64,000 nt of DNA. It comes from Paenibacillus aurantius. Lineage in GTDB: Bacteria; Bacillota; Bacilli; Paenibacillales; NBRC-103111. The translations under genes and the position numbers were made by a program. Below, piece after piece: positions 18,353-27,217 of this stretch. Under the pieces are notes generated by a model that was given only the letters and a program-made list of their open reading frames with translations, searched no databases and was not told the DNA's origin. Positions within the stretch are counted from its first letter, which is position 1. Each line of letters begins with the position of its first letter. Where the stretch lies: the NCBI RefSeq assembly GCF_032268605.1, contig NZ_CP130318.1, positions 6,154,501-6,218,500 of the forward strand. Direction: 5' to 3'.

Positions 18353-19462
18353 TTACTTGATCAGGCTGCCCTGCTCGGCGGCGACTTTGATCTCTCCGGA
18401 TTTGATTTTGCCCAGCGTTTCCGTTACTTTCTTCACGGTGTCTTCCGTCAGGTTCGGGTTCTTGTCGGGGATGCCCACGCCGTCATTCTTGCTGTCGAAC
18501 GTGATCGTCTTGCCGCCCGGGAACTTGCCATCCTTCTCGGCTTTGATCATATCAAAGGCCGCTTGGTCGATCTTCTTCATGGCCGAGGTCAGGATGACCG
18601 ACTTCTCGCCCTCATATACGCCGTCCTTGTATTGGTCGACGTCCACGCCGACGATCCAAACCTTCTTGCCGGCCTTCACACGCGTCTTCGCTTCGTTGAT
18701 AGCTCCTACGCCTACGCCGCCTGCCGCACAGAAGATGGCGTTCACGCCGCGGTCGAACATCTGGGCCGCTAACTGGCCGCCTGCCGCCACGTTGTCAAAG
18801 GACCCTTGGTACACGACGTTCTCGGCCTTGATCGTGATCTTCGTTCCGAGTTTCTCGTTGGCGTACTTCACGCCCTGCTGGAAGCCCCAGTTGTACTTCT
18901 GCACGGGAGGAATGTTCATTCCGCCGATGAAGCCGGCTTGGCCTTCCTTCAGCTGAAGCGCCATAGCCACACCGGCCAGGAAGCCGGATTCATGCTCGGC
19001 GAAGAAAATGGACACAGTGTTCTCCTTCACGACCGATTTATTGTCGCCGTTATGCGGGGTTCCGTCGATGAGAACGAACTTGGCGTCCTTGTATTTGTCC
19101 TGCGATTTAAAGATGGAGGTTTCGAACTTAAAGCCAGGGGCCACGATAAATTTGTATCCGGCGTCATACAGGTTGCCGATTTCCTTCGTATAGTCCGCTT
19201 CCGTCGTCCCCGCCGGCTTCAAGTATTTGCTGTCGATGGAGAGCTCCTTTGCGGCTTTCTGAATGCCTTCCCAAGTCCCTTGGTTGAAGGATTTGTCGTC
19301 GATCGTTCCCGAGTCGGTGACCATCCCTACCTTGAGCTTGGCTGCCGTCTTGGTGCCTGTGTCTCCGGATGCCGCCGGTTCCGAGCCCTTGCTGCTGCCG
19401 CAGCCGGCTAAGAGAGAGAAGGAGAGGACCAGACTGGTTAATGCGATGACCCCTTTTTTCAT
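18353..19462 (-). CDS. nupN: BMP-family nucleoside-binding lipoprotein (NupN/YufN type)
   Basis: 369 residues with lipobox LLAGC (Cys21). The BMP-family core follows: KVGMVTDSGTIDDKSFNQGT near residues 43-63 and GMNIPPVQKYNWGFQQG in the middle. Members bind purine nucleosides outside the membrane and deliver them to NupPQ. It is the first gene of the operon, with a clear sigma-A promoter 54 bp upstream of the start, and an attenuator hairpin follows it. No purine riboswitch is visible in the short leader. Confidence 0.92.
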   Translation of the reverse strand: MKKGVIALTSLVLSFSLLAGCGSSKGSEPAASGDTGTKTAAKLKVGMVTDSGTIDDKSFNQGTWEGIQKAAKELSIDSKYLKPAGTTEADYTKEIGNLYDAGYKFIVAPGFKFETSIFKSQDKYKDAKFVLIDGTPHNGDNKSVVKENTVSIFFAEHESGFLAGVAMALQLKEGQAGFIGGMNIPPVQKYNWGFQQGVKYANEKLGTKITIKAENVVYQGSFDNVAAGGQLAAQMFDRGVNAIFCAAGGVGVGAINEAKTRVKAGKKVWIVGVDVDQYKDGVYEGEKSVILTSAMKKIDQAAFDMIKAEKDGKFPGGKTITFDSKNDGVGIPDKNPNLTEDTVKKVTETLGKIKSGEIKVAAEQGSLIK

Positions 19463-19515
19463 GAAGAAGTAACCCTCCTGATTTCTATTAAAGGATAGTA
19501 GTAACCTACCCTCCT

Positions 19516-19544
19516 ACTATAGTGGCAAACAGGGCCCATTTCAA
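19516..19544 (-). promoter_or_regulatory. Sigma-A type promoter of the nucleoside transporter operon
   Basis: In minus-strand sense: TTGAAA (19539-19544), 17-bp spacer, TATAGT (19516-19521). Confidence 0.75.
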
Positions 19545-19797
19545 CCGAATTGTTGCCGATTTTAGCCAGTTCCCTCTTCAACGCGTCAGTGCATTTCTTC
19601 CATGAAGGCGCGGCTTCGCCGGTTTCGTTGGCGATCGAAGGACGGCTTGCCGGAGGGGAGGAGCGGATTCCGTATTCTTGAAATAGTAGGAATCGCTTAC
19701 ATTTCATTTGAGAGATTTGCCGCCTCCCTCCGGACAAGCAAGCAGGCTTACGAACCGTACAAGGCTTATTCGCGTCAAATAAACCCTTCTCTCCTTC

Positions 19798-19931
19798 TAA
19801 CGAATCTACAACACGCTATACGCCCCCTTTCGGGCCAAAAAGGACTCCCGTTAAGCGAATAACGCTATCAGGATTCGCTAGATTCGTCCCAGGGCTTTTT
19901 TTCGCTTCATAGGGTGTTCTCGATTCGTTAG
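19798..19931. repeat. Possible second dispersed repeat, about 134 bp, with inverted ends
   Basis: The segment begins TAACGAATC and ends GATTCGTTA, an inverted pair. The 17 bases at 19915-19931 (TGTTCTCGATTCGTTAG) recur exactly, in reverse complement, at 45329-45345. The rest of the 19463-20131 gap holds only the transporter promoter and the palindrome at 20037; no gene is supported there. Confidence 0.4.
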
Positions 19932-20036
19932 GCATCGGCTTTCCCCTCCGCGGACTCCTTCCGGTATGAAATTCGACAGTGCCCCGGAGCTGAGGACAAA
20001 GAAAAAACTGCCCCTTCGGTAGAAGAATCTACCTGG

Positions 20037-20072
20037 TGCCTTATCCGCAAAATTTTATTTGCGGATAAGGCA
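20037..20072. repeat. Perfect palindrome made from CCTTATCC repeat ends
   Basis: TGCCTTATCCGCAAA is followed after six bases by its exact reverse complement. It looks like the two ends of the dispersed repeat joined without a middle. It lies 60 bp beyond the stop of hxlB and may also work as a transcription stop. Confidence 0.7.
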
Positions 20073-20131
20073 TTCGGGACAGTTCGGTCTGCTTTCGGGG
20101 AGAGAGCCTAGCCCCCCGCGAAAGCCTAGCC

Positions 20132-20689
20132 TCACTCCAGATTGGCGTGGCGGCTCATCATGGCGGCTCCATCGACGCCTGTCTTCTCCATCAGCCGGAG
20201 CAGCAGGGCATCGTAGAACAAGAGCAGCGTCTGCTCGAAGAGCGAGCCCATCGGCTGGACGGTGCTCCGCTGGAGGCCCGTCTCCTCCTTCGCCGCGCCC
20301 GGAAGCGTGACGGTGAGGTCCGCGAGCCGCCCCAGGGTCGACTCCCGGGCCACCGTCACCAGCGCTACGCGGGCGGAGAGGCTCTTCGCCTTCTGCGCCA
20401 TGGCGGTCAGGCTCTTCGTCTCGCCGGAGCCGGAGCCCGCCAGGAGCAGATCGCCCGCGCCGAGAGCCGGCGTCACGGTGTCGCCGGGGACATAGGCGTC
20501 CACGCCGAGGTGCATAAGCCGCATGGCGAAGGCGCGGCCCATGAGGCCCGAGCGGCCCGCTCCGGCGACGAACACTTTGCGGGCCTCCAGGATCGCCTCG
20601 GCCAACTCCTCCGCGGGCTCCCCGGCTACCGCTTCTCTCACCCGGTTCAGCTCGTCGAGGATGGCAGCCAAGTACTGTTCGGTCCGCAT
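20132..20689 (-). CDS. hxlB: 6-phospho-3-hexuloisomerase
   Basis: 185 residues, a single SIS sugar-isomerase domain with GAGRSG near residue 45 and GSGSGET near 85, the phosphosugar-binding turns. It converts D-arabino-3-hexulose 6-phosphate to fructose 6-phosphate, the second step of formaldehyde fixation in the ribulose monophosphate pathway. It lies 4 bp after hxlA, the standard pairing. The 445 bp beyond the stop hold only the palindrome at 20037 and the possible repeat at 19798. Confidence 0.93.
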   Translation of the reverse strand: MRTEQYLAAILDELNRVREAVAGEPAEELAEAILEARKVFVAGAGRSGLMGRAFAMRLMHLGVDAYVPGDTVTPALGAGDLLLAGSGSGETKSLTAMAQKAKSLSARVALVTVARESTLGRLADLTVTLPGAAKEETGLQRSTVQPMGSLFEQTLLLFYDALLLRLMEKTGVDGAAMMSRHANLE

Positions 20690-20693
20690 CGGC

Positions 20694-21326
20694 TTAGGCC
20701 TGCCGGATCAGACGCTGCATCTCGGAAGCCGCCGCCTTCTGATCGGCCTGCCCCGTGATGCCGCCGCCGACGATGACGAGATCCGGCTCGGCCTGGATGA
20801 CCTCCGGCAGCGACTCTAGCTTAATGCCGCCAGCGACGGCGGTTTTGGCGTTCTTGACCACGCGCTTGATCGTGCGCAGGTCCTCGAAGGAATTTTGCCC
20901 CGCGGCCTGAAGATCGTAGCCGGTATGAACGCAGATGTAGTCCACGCCAAGCTCATCGACCTCCCGGGCGCGCTGCTCCAGGTTTTTGACGGCGATCATG
21001 TCCACGAGGATCTGGCGCCCCTGCTTGCGGGCTTCCTCCACCGCTCCTCGGATGCTGGCATCCTCGGACGCTCCCAGTATCGTCACGATATCCGCGCCCG
21101 CTTCCGAAGCCTTCATCACTTCATAGCCCGCGGCGTCCATGATTTTCAAATCCGCCAGCACGCGGAGATTCGGGAAAGCCTCCTTGATTTCCTTCACGGC
21201 GCGCAGGCCTTCGTTGATGACCACGGGCGTCCCGATTTCCACGATATCTATATAAGGCTCCACGTCCTTAATCACCTGCTTGGCTCCGGGAATATCGACA
21301 AGATCCAATGCCAACTGAAGCTCCAC
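20694..21326 (-). CDS. hxlA: 3-hexulose-6-phosphate synthase
   Basis: 210 residues of the orotidine-phosphate decarboxylase superfamily. LALDLVD at the N-terminus and the active-site stretch VLADLKIMDAAGYE are clear. It condenses formaldehyde with ribulose 5-phosphate, a formaldehyde detoxification step in Bacilli. The start is GTG at 21326 with AAGGAG upstream. It is in the order hxlR-hxlA-hxlB on one strand; in Bacillus subtilis hxlR is divergent instead. A promoter and a repeated operator-like site lie in the 120 bp upstream. Confidence 0.93.
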   Translation of the reverse strand: MELQLALDLVDIPGAKQVIKDVEPYIDIVEIGTPVVINEGLRAVKEIKEAFPNLRVLADLKIMDAAGYEVMKASEAGADIVTILGASEDASIRGAVEEARKQGRQILVDMIAVKNLEQRAREVDELGVDYICVHTGYDLQAAGQNSFEDLRTIKRVVKNAKTAVAGGIKLESLPEVIQAEPDLVIVGGGITGQADQKAAASEMQRLIRQA

Positions 21327-21366
21327 GATTCCATCACTCCTTAACGGGATTTAGATTACGTGGTTC

Positions 21367-21433
21367 ATCATAGGCGCTCTTCTCCCGGTTGACCAGTACG
21401 CACTTTCGGGTGGCCTAGTACCCATTTGGGTAC
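21367..21433 (-). promoter_or_regulatory. hxlAB promoter with probable HxlR sites
   Basis: In minus-strand sense there is a weak -35 TGGTCA (21390-21395), 17 bp, and -10 TATGAT (21367-21372). Just upstream are two related sites in the same direction, 22 bp apart: 21395-21411 (AGTACGCACTTTCGGGT on the plus strand) and 21417-21433 (AGTACCCATTTGGGTAC). The second is also a near palindrome. A weak -35 with adjacent repeats matches how HxlR activates hxlAB in Bacillus subtilis. Confidence 0.65.
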
Positions 21434-21446
21434 CAAGGACAGCCCT

Positions 21447-21779
21447 CTAGTCCTCCTCGACGCCCGTCCGTTCCTCATGACGGATCCCCCACTCCGCCAT
21501 CACGACGAGCACCTCCTTCAAGGTTTGGCCGTATTCCGTCAAGGAATATTCCACCTTGGGCGGCACCTGCTGGTAGACGGTCCGATCGATAATGCCGTCC
21601 TGCTCCAGCTCCCTCAGCTGCTGGGTGAGCATTTTCTGGGTAATGTCCGGCATTTCCCGCTTCAATTCTCCGAAACGGTGCACCCCGTCCGTCAGGTGGC
21701 ACAGAATAACGGGCTTCCACTTGCCTCCGATCACCTTCAGCGTCAATTCCACCGAGCGTTTAAAGCGCAAATCCCCCAT
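21447..21779 (-). CDS. hxlR: HxlR-family transcription regulator
   Basis: 110 residues from ATG 21779, which has GGAGAGGAGCTT before it; the in-frame ATG at 21812 has no such site. It has the winged-helix core of the family: [38 protein letters not shown] and the wing VEYSLTEYG. It probably senses formaldehyde stress and activates the hxlAB promoter 14 bp past its own stop. A divergent flavin oxidoreductase gene lies upstream. Confidence 0.9.
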   Translation of the reverse strand: MGDLRFKRSVELTLKVIGGKWKPVILCHLTDGVHRFGELKREMPDITQKMLTQQLRELEQDGIIDRTVYQQVPPKVEYSLTEYGQTLKEVLVVMAEWGIRHEERTGVEED

Positions 21780-21909
21780 AAGCTCCTCTCCTTTCCAGAT
21801 CCCCTTTTCCATTCGTTAAGATCAGGATTCCCTCCCAGACACTCACTTACTAAAATAACGCAGCTTGAAATTAATAGGCAAACAGCCGATAATAGTAGAC
21901 AAGCAATCT

Positions 21910-21959
21910 GTTACGCATAAGCAGGCTTCCCCCTACCAAGTTACCGGCTAAGGCACTAG
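21910..21959 (+). repeat. Right half of the CCTTATCC repeat
   Basis: It carries the conserved right half: GTTACGCATAAGCAGGCTTC, then AAGTTACCGGCTAAGGCACT and AG. The left half is not recognisable. It lies between hxlR and the divergent oxidoreductase gene. Confidence 0.6.
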
Positions 21960-22021
21960 GATCCGCCGGAACGGGGAACCCTGTTGGAAGGATAACTTGT
22001 CCAGAAGGAGGAATCCTTATC

Positions 22022-23050
22022 ATGACTGTAGCTTCACCGGGAGCACGCGGTTCGCTTGGCGTACCGGTCTCCGTCTTGGATCTTGCCCCTGTCGTGGCGG
22101 GCAGTACGCCCGCCCAGTCGCTCGCCAACACCCTCGACCTCGCCCGCCATGCGGACAAGTGGGGCTATAACCGCTACTGGCTCGCCGAGCATCACAACAT
22201 GACCGGCATCGCCAGCTCGGCCACCTCGCTCGTGATCAGCCACGTAGCGGCCGGGACCGAGCGCATCCGGGTCGGCTCCGGCGGCATCATGCTGCCGAAC
22301 CATGCTCCTCTCTTGATCGCCGAGGAGTTCGGCACGCTTGAGTCGCTTTATCCGGGCCGCATCGACCTCGGCCTCGGCCGCGCGCCGGGCTCCGACCAGC
22401 CCGCCGCCCGCGCCATCCGGCGGGGGCTCGGCAGCAACGGGGAGGACTTCCCCGAGCTCGTGAGCGAGCTCCGCTCGTACTTTAATCCCGAGATCGGCAA
22501 CGCCGCACCGGGAGTGCGGGCCGTACCGGGAGAAGGGCTGGACATTCCCGTCTGGCTCCTCGGCTCCAGCGGCTTCAGCGCCCAGCTGGCCGGTCAGCTC
22601 GGGCTGCCGTTCTCCTTCGCGAGCCACTTCGCTCCGGATTATCTGCTGCCCGCCCTCCAGCTTTACCGCGGCCAGTTCAGCCCCTCGGACTCCCTCCAGG
22701 AGCCGTATGCCATGGTCGGCGTGAATGTTGTGGTGGCGGACACCGTGGAGGAGGCCCGGCGACTGTCCACTTCCCAGCTTCAGCAGTTTCTGAACCTGAT
22801 CCGCGGGACCCCCGGCATGCTGAAGCCGCCAGTCGATACCATGGAGGGCGTATGGAGCGAGTACGAGAAGTCGATCGTCCAGAAGCAGCTCAGCTATTCG
22901 GTAGTCGGCGACAAAGCCCTTGTCAAGGAACGGCTTCAGGCCATTCTGGAGGAGACCCAAGCCGACGAGCTCATCGTAACCGCCCAAATTTACGAGCATT
23001 CCGCCCGGCTCCGTTCCTACGAGCTGCTGGCGGAAGCCGTGCTGAGCTAA
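22022..23050 (+). CDS. LLM-class flavin-dependent oxidoreductase (luciferase-like)
   Basis: 342 residues of the bacterial luciferase fold. It begins [10 protein letters not shown], then [10 protein letters not shown] near residue 57, and the FMN-phosphate region [14 protein letters not shown] near 117, which marks the MsnO8/YceB group of single-gene monooxygenase-like proteins. It uses reduced flavin, but the substrate is not known. ATG 22022 follows AAGGAGGAATCC. It is monocistronic, with a terminator at 23076. Confidence 0.9.
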   Translation: MTVASPGARGSLGVPVSVLDLAPVVAGSTPAQSLANTLDLARHADKWGYNRYWLAEHHNMTGIASSATSLVISHVAAGTERIRVGSGGIMLPNHAPLLIAEEFGTLESLYPGRIDLGLGRAPGSDQPAARAIRRGLGSNGEDFPELVSELRSYFNPEIGNAAPGVRAVPGEGLDIPVWLLGSSGFSAQLAGQLGLPFSFASHFAPDYLLPALQLYRGQFSPSDSLQEPYAMVGVNVVVADTVEEARRLSTSQLQQFLNLIRGTPGMLKPPVDTMEGVWSEYEKSIVQKQLSYSVVGDKALVKERLQAILEETQADELIVTAQIYEHSARLRSYELLAEAVLS

Positions 23051-23075
23051 GGCTCTACCAGTCCCTACGTAATCC

Positions 23076-23107
23076 AAAACCCCGGCTCCTTAGGAACCGG
23101 GGTTTTG
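23076..23107 (+). terminator. Intrinsic terminator after the luciferase-like gene
   Basis: AAAACCCCGG pairs with CCGGGGTTTT around a short inner stem. The rest of 23051-23393 holds only this and the repeat at 23272. Confidence 0.85.
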
Positions 23108-23271
23108 CCGTTCCTGCTCCTCCGGGGATTCCGCCCCTACCATCTGCTCCTAGTATAGGGGAACCGGGAAGAGCGAACAATGCTCCGTCCCGTGCCCCAT
23201 CCCCTCCCCTTCCTCCTCCTTCCAGGGGCGGTATAGAGAGGGAACGAACGGGGAGAATAACTACACATGCG

Positions 23272-23367
23272 CTAGTTCCTTATCCGCTAATAAGTTCTGC
23301 TATTCTATTGATTTTCGTGCACATACAGAGGCTTTCCCACCAACAAAGTTACCGGATAAGACACTAG
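23272..23367 (+). repeat. CCTTATCC dispersed repeat, full copy
   Basis: 96 bp. The left end CTAGTTCCTTATCCGCTAA and the reverse complement of the right end, CTAGTGTCTTATCCGGTAA, agree at 16 of 19 positions. The middle has CGTGCACATA and GGCTTTCCCACCAACAAAG, shared with the other copies. Confidence 0.75.
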
Positions 23368-23393
23368 GGGAGGGGTCGGGTATTCCATCGTTC

Positions 23394-24218
23394 GTGCCTT
23401 ACTTGGGTCTGGTTGTCCTGAGTCTGATTTTGACGGTCTTTTCCTGGAGGAAGACGGGAAGCCTCCGGTTCCTCCCCTTCCACCTGTGCTTGTCCGGCCT
23501 TGTGTTTGTTTTTGATTTCGTCGTCTTCGTTCTGCTCGACAGCTACCGGTACACCCCCCGCCTCGTGAAGGATCCTTGGTTTGACGGCGTCCTTGGAGGG
23601 ATCGCTTCCGACGGCTTTATTGTTCCGGCCGCCGGCGTCTTCCTCACGGTGTACCGGATCGGCTGGCCGGGGATGGCGGCGGCCGCCTTGGCCTTCATGG
23701 GCATTGAGATACTCTTTCTGTCCCTCGGCGTTTACGCTGATAACTGGTGGAACGTCCTCTACACGGGATTGTCTCTGCCGGTTTTCTTCCTAATCGCCCG
23801 CTGGATCTGGAGGCTCATCCGCTGCCGCATGGACCGCGCTCTGCCCCGCTTTCTCATCCTGTATTTTGTTAACCTGACGCTCCAGTTCAGCCTTGTCTTC
23901 CTGTATACGTCTCTTCTTGGCGCTCTCCACTACCGGCTCCCCTGGTTTGCGGACGTGTCACGCGGCCATATCGTTTTCATCAACCTGTGCGTGCTCGCCG
24001 ATTCCCTCCTGTTTGCGGGGGCGGCCGCAGCGGGGGTGAGGCGGATGGGCCTTTTCGTCATTACCGGAATTCTCCTGGCCGTTAACCTCCTGCTGTTCAA
24101 GTACGGGCTGATCCGTACGCCCCTCGTCACGAATCTTCTGGGGCTCACTCTCGTTCAAGCCGCGTCCCTCTTCCTGCTGACAGCCTTCCGGCGCCTCCTC
24201 ACTCCCCGGTCTTCTTAA
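23394..24218 (+). CDS. Polytopic membrane protein of unknown function
   Basis: 274 residues, nearly all in about eight hydrophobic helices with few charged residues between them. No catalytic motif is seen. The length and pattern (PYLGLVVLSLILTVFSWRKT, DNWWNVLYTG in the middle) recall small CBO0543-like membrane proteins found in Bacillales, but I cannot name it. The start is uncertain: GTG 23394 is used, yet the purine-rich stretch GGGGAGGGG is about 17 bp upstream, longer than normal, and no better ATG or TTG exists. Confidence 0.7.
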   Translation: MPYLGLVVLSLILTVFSWRKTGSLRFLPFHLCLSGLVFVFDFVVFVLLDSYRYTPRLVKDPWFDGVLGGIASDGFIVPAAGVFLTVYRIGWPGMAAAALAFMGIEILFLSLGVYADNWWNVLYTGLSLPVFFLIARWIWRLIRCRMDRALPRFLILYFVNLTLQFSLVFLYTSLLGALHYRLPWFADVSRGHIVFINLCVLADSLLFAGAAAAGVRRMGLFVITGILLAVNLLLFKYGLIRTPLVTNLLGLTLVQAASLFLLTAFRRLLTPRSS

Positions 24219-24287
24219 GCAGCGGTCTGCAACCTTATCCCTCCTTCTTTCGTATAGCCTGTAAAGGGAGAAGGAAGGGGGAAGCGT

Positions 24288-24833
24288 ATGCCTGCCGGTT
24301 TTGCGCGGCGCCTCGCCGCTTTTTTGTATGATTATGCCGGGATCGCCCTTTATCTCGGTGTCCTCGCGCTGGTCAGCCTCTACCTTTATCCTGACGTTCA
24401 GAAGCTTTTTTCTCGTTCCCTCGTATGGTCCCAGCTGTCCGGCTTCCTTCTCGTCACCCTGCCCATCGGCCTGTACTACGTCATAAGCGATTCCCGGCTC
24501 GTCGGCCAATCCTTCGGCAAAAAAAAGCTCGGCCTCCGCGTCGTCAGCTCCGGAAGGCCTGTCTCGGTTCCCCGTTCCGTTCTCCGAACCTTCCTGAAAT
24601 TTCTTCCTTGGGAGCTTGCTCACGGATGGATCTACCGGCTCGCCGCCTCGAACGGACAGGACATGACCTTCTCCGACATCTTCCTGGGCGCCTGTGTCTA
24701 CGGCCTGGTGCTTCTCTATGCCGGCACAGCCCTGTCCCCCACCAAAAGAACCTTGTACGACATCCTCTCCCGGACTTCCGTTGTCCGAATGGAGGGTTCG
24801 GCCCGTTCGTCGGACAGCAGGAATACTTTTTGA
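24288..24833 (+). CDS. RDD-family membrane protein
   Basis: 181 residues. It starts MPAGFARRLAAFLYDY, with the Arg and Asp of the RDD pattern, then a membrane helix, a second helix, the loop GQSFGKKKLGLRVVSS that is typical of RDD proteins, and a conserved C-terminal KRTLYDILSRTSVV. Function in this family is largely unknown; some act as ion antiporters. ATG 24288 follows GGAGAAGGAAGGGGG. Confidence 0.85.
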   Translation: MPAGFARRLAAFLYDYAGIALYLGVLALVSLYLYPDVQKLFSRSLVWSQLSGFLLVTLPIGLYYVISDSRLVGQSFGKKKLGLRVVSSGRPVSVPRSVLRTFLKFLPWELAHGWIYRLAASNGQDMTFSDIFLGACVYGLVLLYAGTALSPTKRTLYDILSRTSVVRMEGSARSSDSRNTF

Positions 24834-24922
24834 TATTTGGTACCTTGCATTTTTAAGTAATATGATTTACTATGGGTTAGTACCTAACGTTATTAAGTAA
24901 TCGTCCTTTGGAGGTCCTGCCC

Positions 24923-25237
24923 TTGAATACCGAAATGCTGAAAGGAACCATTGACCTGCTGCTTCTGTCCGTCCTGAACAAGAAGGAGAATTACGGATAC
25001 GAAATTTCAAGGACGATCAAAGAACGTACGAAAGGGGTTTTTGAGATTCAGGAGGCGACGCTGTACCTCTCGCTGAAGCGGCTCGAGAAGCAGGGGGCCG
25101 TAACTTCGTACTGGGGTAGCGAAAGCCATGGGGGGCGGCGCAAGTATTATTCCGTGACGGATGAGGGAAGGAAGCTGCTTGACCAATACACACAGGAATG
25201 GAAGCAGACGGTAGATATCGTCGATCCGTTCTTATAG
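24923..25237 (+). CDS. PadR-family transcription regulator
   Basis: 104 residues from TTG 24923, which lies 8 bp after GGAGG; a longer frame from TTG 24908 overlaps that site. The winged helix is clear: MLKGTIDLLLLSVL, NYGYEISRTI, and the wing SHGGRRKYYSVTDEG. PadR proteins of this size usually repress themselves and a neighbouring membrane gene. The partner here starts 13 bp downstream. Confidence 0.9.
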   Translation: MNTEMLKGTIDLLLLSVLNKKENYGYEISRTIKERTKGVFEIQEATLYLSLKRLEKQGAVTSYWGSESHGGRRKYYSVTDEGRKLLDQYTQEWKQTVDIVDPFL

Positions 25238-25250
25238 GGAGGGAAGGACC

Positions 25251-25898
25251 ATGAGACCGCTTATTCGCAAGCTCTTCAGCCTGCATGATCTGAAATACGG
25301 ATGGCTGCTCGCGCTCTCCATCTTCATCTGCGCAGCCACCTTTTACGCCGACCGGGTAATCGATCCCGAAGACCAGTTCTGGCTCTCCGCCGCTTATGGG
25401 CTCTCCTTTGGCATCGCCGTTCTTTGGGGGGCCGTCAATTATATCGCCCATATGCACCTAAACCGCCTGTACCGGAAGGGAGAGGATATTCCTGCTTATG
25501 TCGCCCAGCTCGCGTTGAGCGAGGAGGACAAGCAGGAACTGCAGAACTACCTTGAGGATTACGCCGAGGACTTAAGGAGCCAGGGAAGGACCCAGGAGGA
25601 AGCTGCCCGGGAAGCCGTCTCCCAGTTCCGGGTCCAGGAGCTGCTGTCGCTGTCCAAGAACTCCCTGCTCTTCGAGCTGCATGCCCATTACTATCTTCTT
25701 GGCTGGTCCCTGACGGCTGTTGCGGCCTTTGCCGGACTCGCCCTTATCGGCTGGATGACGTTTCCGCATTCGCTTCTACTTCTCCTTGCCGAAACGATCC
25801 TCGCCGCCTACGGCTTTGGAATGGCCTTCCTGTTTGTGCTCTATAAGGCACTCGACGCTTTGCTGTACCGGAAGCTTAAGGAGCATCTGTCCGACTAA
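25251..25898 (+). CDS. Membrane protein paired with PadR (HAAS-like)
   Basis: 215 residues. Two N-terminal membrane helices are followed by a soluble helical stretch at about 75-130 (ALSEEDKQELQNYLEDYAED) with Gln/Glu-rich helices, then two more membrane helices. The helical stretch resembles HAAS-type sensing domains, which often accompany PadR regulators in Firmicutes. It is 13 bp after the PadR stop and starts after GGGAGGGAAGGACC. The signal it responds to is not known. Confidence 0.7.
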   Translation: MRPLIRKLFSLHDLKYGWLLALSIFICAATFYADRVIDPEDQFWLSAAYGLSFGIAVLWGAVNYIAHMHLNRLYRKGEDIPAYVAQLALSEEDKQELQNYLEDYAEDLRSQGRTQEEAAREAVSQFRVQELLSLSKNSLLFELHAHYYLLGWSLTAVAAFAGLALIGWMTFPHSLLLLLAETILAAYGFGMAFLFVLYKALDALLYRKLKEHLSD

Positions 25899-25926
25899 TT
25901 TCACTATAACAAGAAGGAGTGTAATC

Positions 25927-26544
25927 ATGGAAAACTGGATCACGTCCATCATGGACGAATTCGGCTATGCCGGTATTTTTCTTCTCATCATGCTGGAGAA
26001 TCTCTTTCCGCCCATTCCCTCCGAGGTCATTCTCACCTTCGGAGGGTTCATGACGACTTCTTCTACGCTTACCGTGACCGGCGTGGTCATCGCCTCCACC
26101 TTGGGCTCGGTGGTCGGCGCTCTTCTTCTTTACGCCGTCGGCCGGCTGCTGGACGTAAACCGGCTTGAGCGGATCGTGATCCGCTACGGACGTATCCTTC
26201 GCCTTACCCCGCAGGATATCCGGAAGGCGGATGCCTGGTTCTCCCGGTACGGGGCGTGGACAGTGCTCTTCTGCCGGCTCGTTCCGCTCGTCCGCAGCCT
26301 GATCTCCATCCCCGCGGGCAGCACCCGGATGAACCTGCCCGCCTTCCTCGTCCTCACGACGGTCGGCTCCTTGATTTGGAACCTGGTCCTGGTCCGCGTC
26401 GGTGCCGCCGTAGGAGGCAATTGGGAGGACATCGTCGCTTACATGGACGTCTACTCGAACATCGTCTACGCGGGAATCGTTGTGCTTGCCGGCCTGGCCG
26501 GTTTCCTGTTCCTGAAGAAACGGTACCTCCGCTCCCGTACCTAG
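25927..26544 (+). CDS. DedA-family membrane protein
   Basis: 205 residues from ATG 25927, placed after AAGAAGGAGTG. The family core is visible: LENLFPPIPSEVILTFGGF near residues 22-41 and the GAWTVLFCRLVPLVRSLIS region with conserved Arg and Pro near 100. DedA proteins act as lipid scramblases or transporters and affect membrane potential and antibiotic tolerance. It is the last gene of the PadR group, and its stop codon lies inside the left end of a dispersed repeat. Confidence 0.9.
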   Translation: MENWITSIMDEFGYAGIFLLIMLENLFPPIPSEVILTFGGFMTTSSTLTVTGVVIASTLGSVVGALLLYAVGRLLDVNRLERIVIRYGRILRLTPQDIRKADAWFSRYGAWTVLFCRLVPLVRSLISIPAGSTRMNLPAFLVLTTVGSLIWNLVLVRVGAAVGGNWEDIVAYMDVYSNIVYAGIVVLAGLAGFLFLKKRYLRSRT

Positions 26545-26638
26545 CGGCTTATCCGGGAGTGTTGGTCCGCTTACCTAAGATCCCTCGCGTGCATAATTAA
26601 GCTTTCTCACCGACAGAGTTCCCGGATAAGACACTTAG
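26541..26638 (+). repeat. CCTTATCC dispersed repeat, full copy
   Basis: 98 bp. The left end CTAGCGGCTTATCCGG overlaps the stop codon of the DedA gene, and the right end is CCCGGATAAGACACTTAG. CGTGCATAATTAAGCTTTCT in the middle matches the other copies. Confidence 0.7.
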
Positions 26639-26653
26639 GACAGACTCTTCTCG

Positions 26654-27217
26654 TTAAACCAGAAACCGCAGGGCGGTGACACTCGTCTTGAAGGTCGTTT
26701 CCGGCTTAAGATCATAGCTTCCGCTCGCCCCGGGAAAGAGGTTGTAATGGTCATAATACAGCGTGCCGCCGGGATCGTCGCGTATGCTTTGAATGGCGGC
26801 CGCTACGTTGTTGTACACCTTGCCCCGGGGGGACAGGTAGGAGCGAAACTTGCCGTTATGCGCCTTCGTCACGAGGGTGCCTCCTTTGGAGGGAAGGCTT
26901 TGCAGAAACGCCACGCAGGCATGCTTGGAGCCGGGTGCCGTCACCTTCGTGGCGATACGGACCCCGAACGGCCGGCCGACGCTGATCGGCGGCGGGTTCT
27001 TGACAGCGGCCCGGTAAGCGGCAAGCGTCGGATAGAAGATCAGCGCCTCCGGTTTAGGCTGGTTGAACTGCTTCTCATTGCTCACATGGCCCAGAATCAG
27101 CACCGAGGGGTTGGTCACCGTGTTCCGGGTTCGTCCGTTATGCACGCCTACCGTCCATAATCCTCCCCTCTCCTTGTAATACAGCACTCCGACACAGGTT
27201 CCCGCGGGAATGGCCAT
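26654..27217 (-). CDS. Hypothetical protein
   Basis: 187 residues from ATG 27217, which has GGAGG 10 bp upstream; a much longer open frame continues upstream but overlaps the divergent gene and lacks a good start. No signal peptide, membrane segment or known motif was recognised. The sequence is rich in Lys, Asn and Pro (QPKPEALIFYPTLAAYRAAV) and has a GKVYNNVAAAIQSIRDD helix near residue 130, followed by YDHYNLFPGASGSYDLKP. It could be a small spore or cell-surface-associated protein, but this is only a guess. Confidence 0.65.
   Translation of the reverse strand: MAIPAGTCVGVLYYKERGGLWTVGVHNGRTRNTVTNPSVLILGHVSNEKQFNQPKPEALIFYPTLAAYRAAVKNPPPISVGRPFGVRIATKVTAPGSKHACVAFLQSLPSKGGTLVTKAHNGKFRSYLSPRGKVYNNVAAAIQSIRDDPGGTLYYDHYNLFPGASGSYDLKPETTFKTSVTALRFLV

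Noticed and set aside
19463-19515. Purine riboswitch in the nucleoside transporter leader
   Set aside because: The leader is only about 45-50 bases long and lacks the conserved loop sequences.
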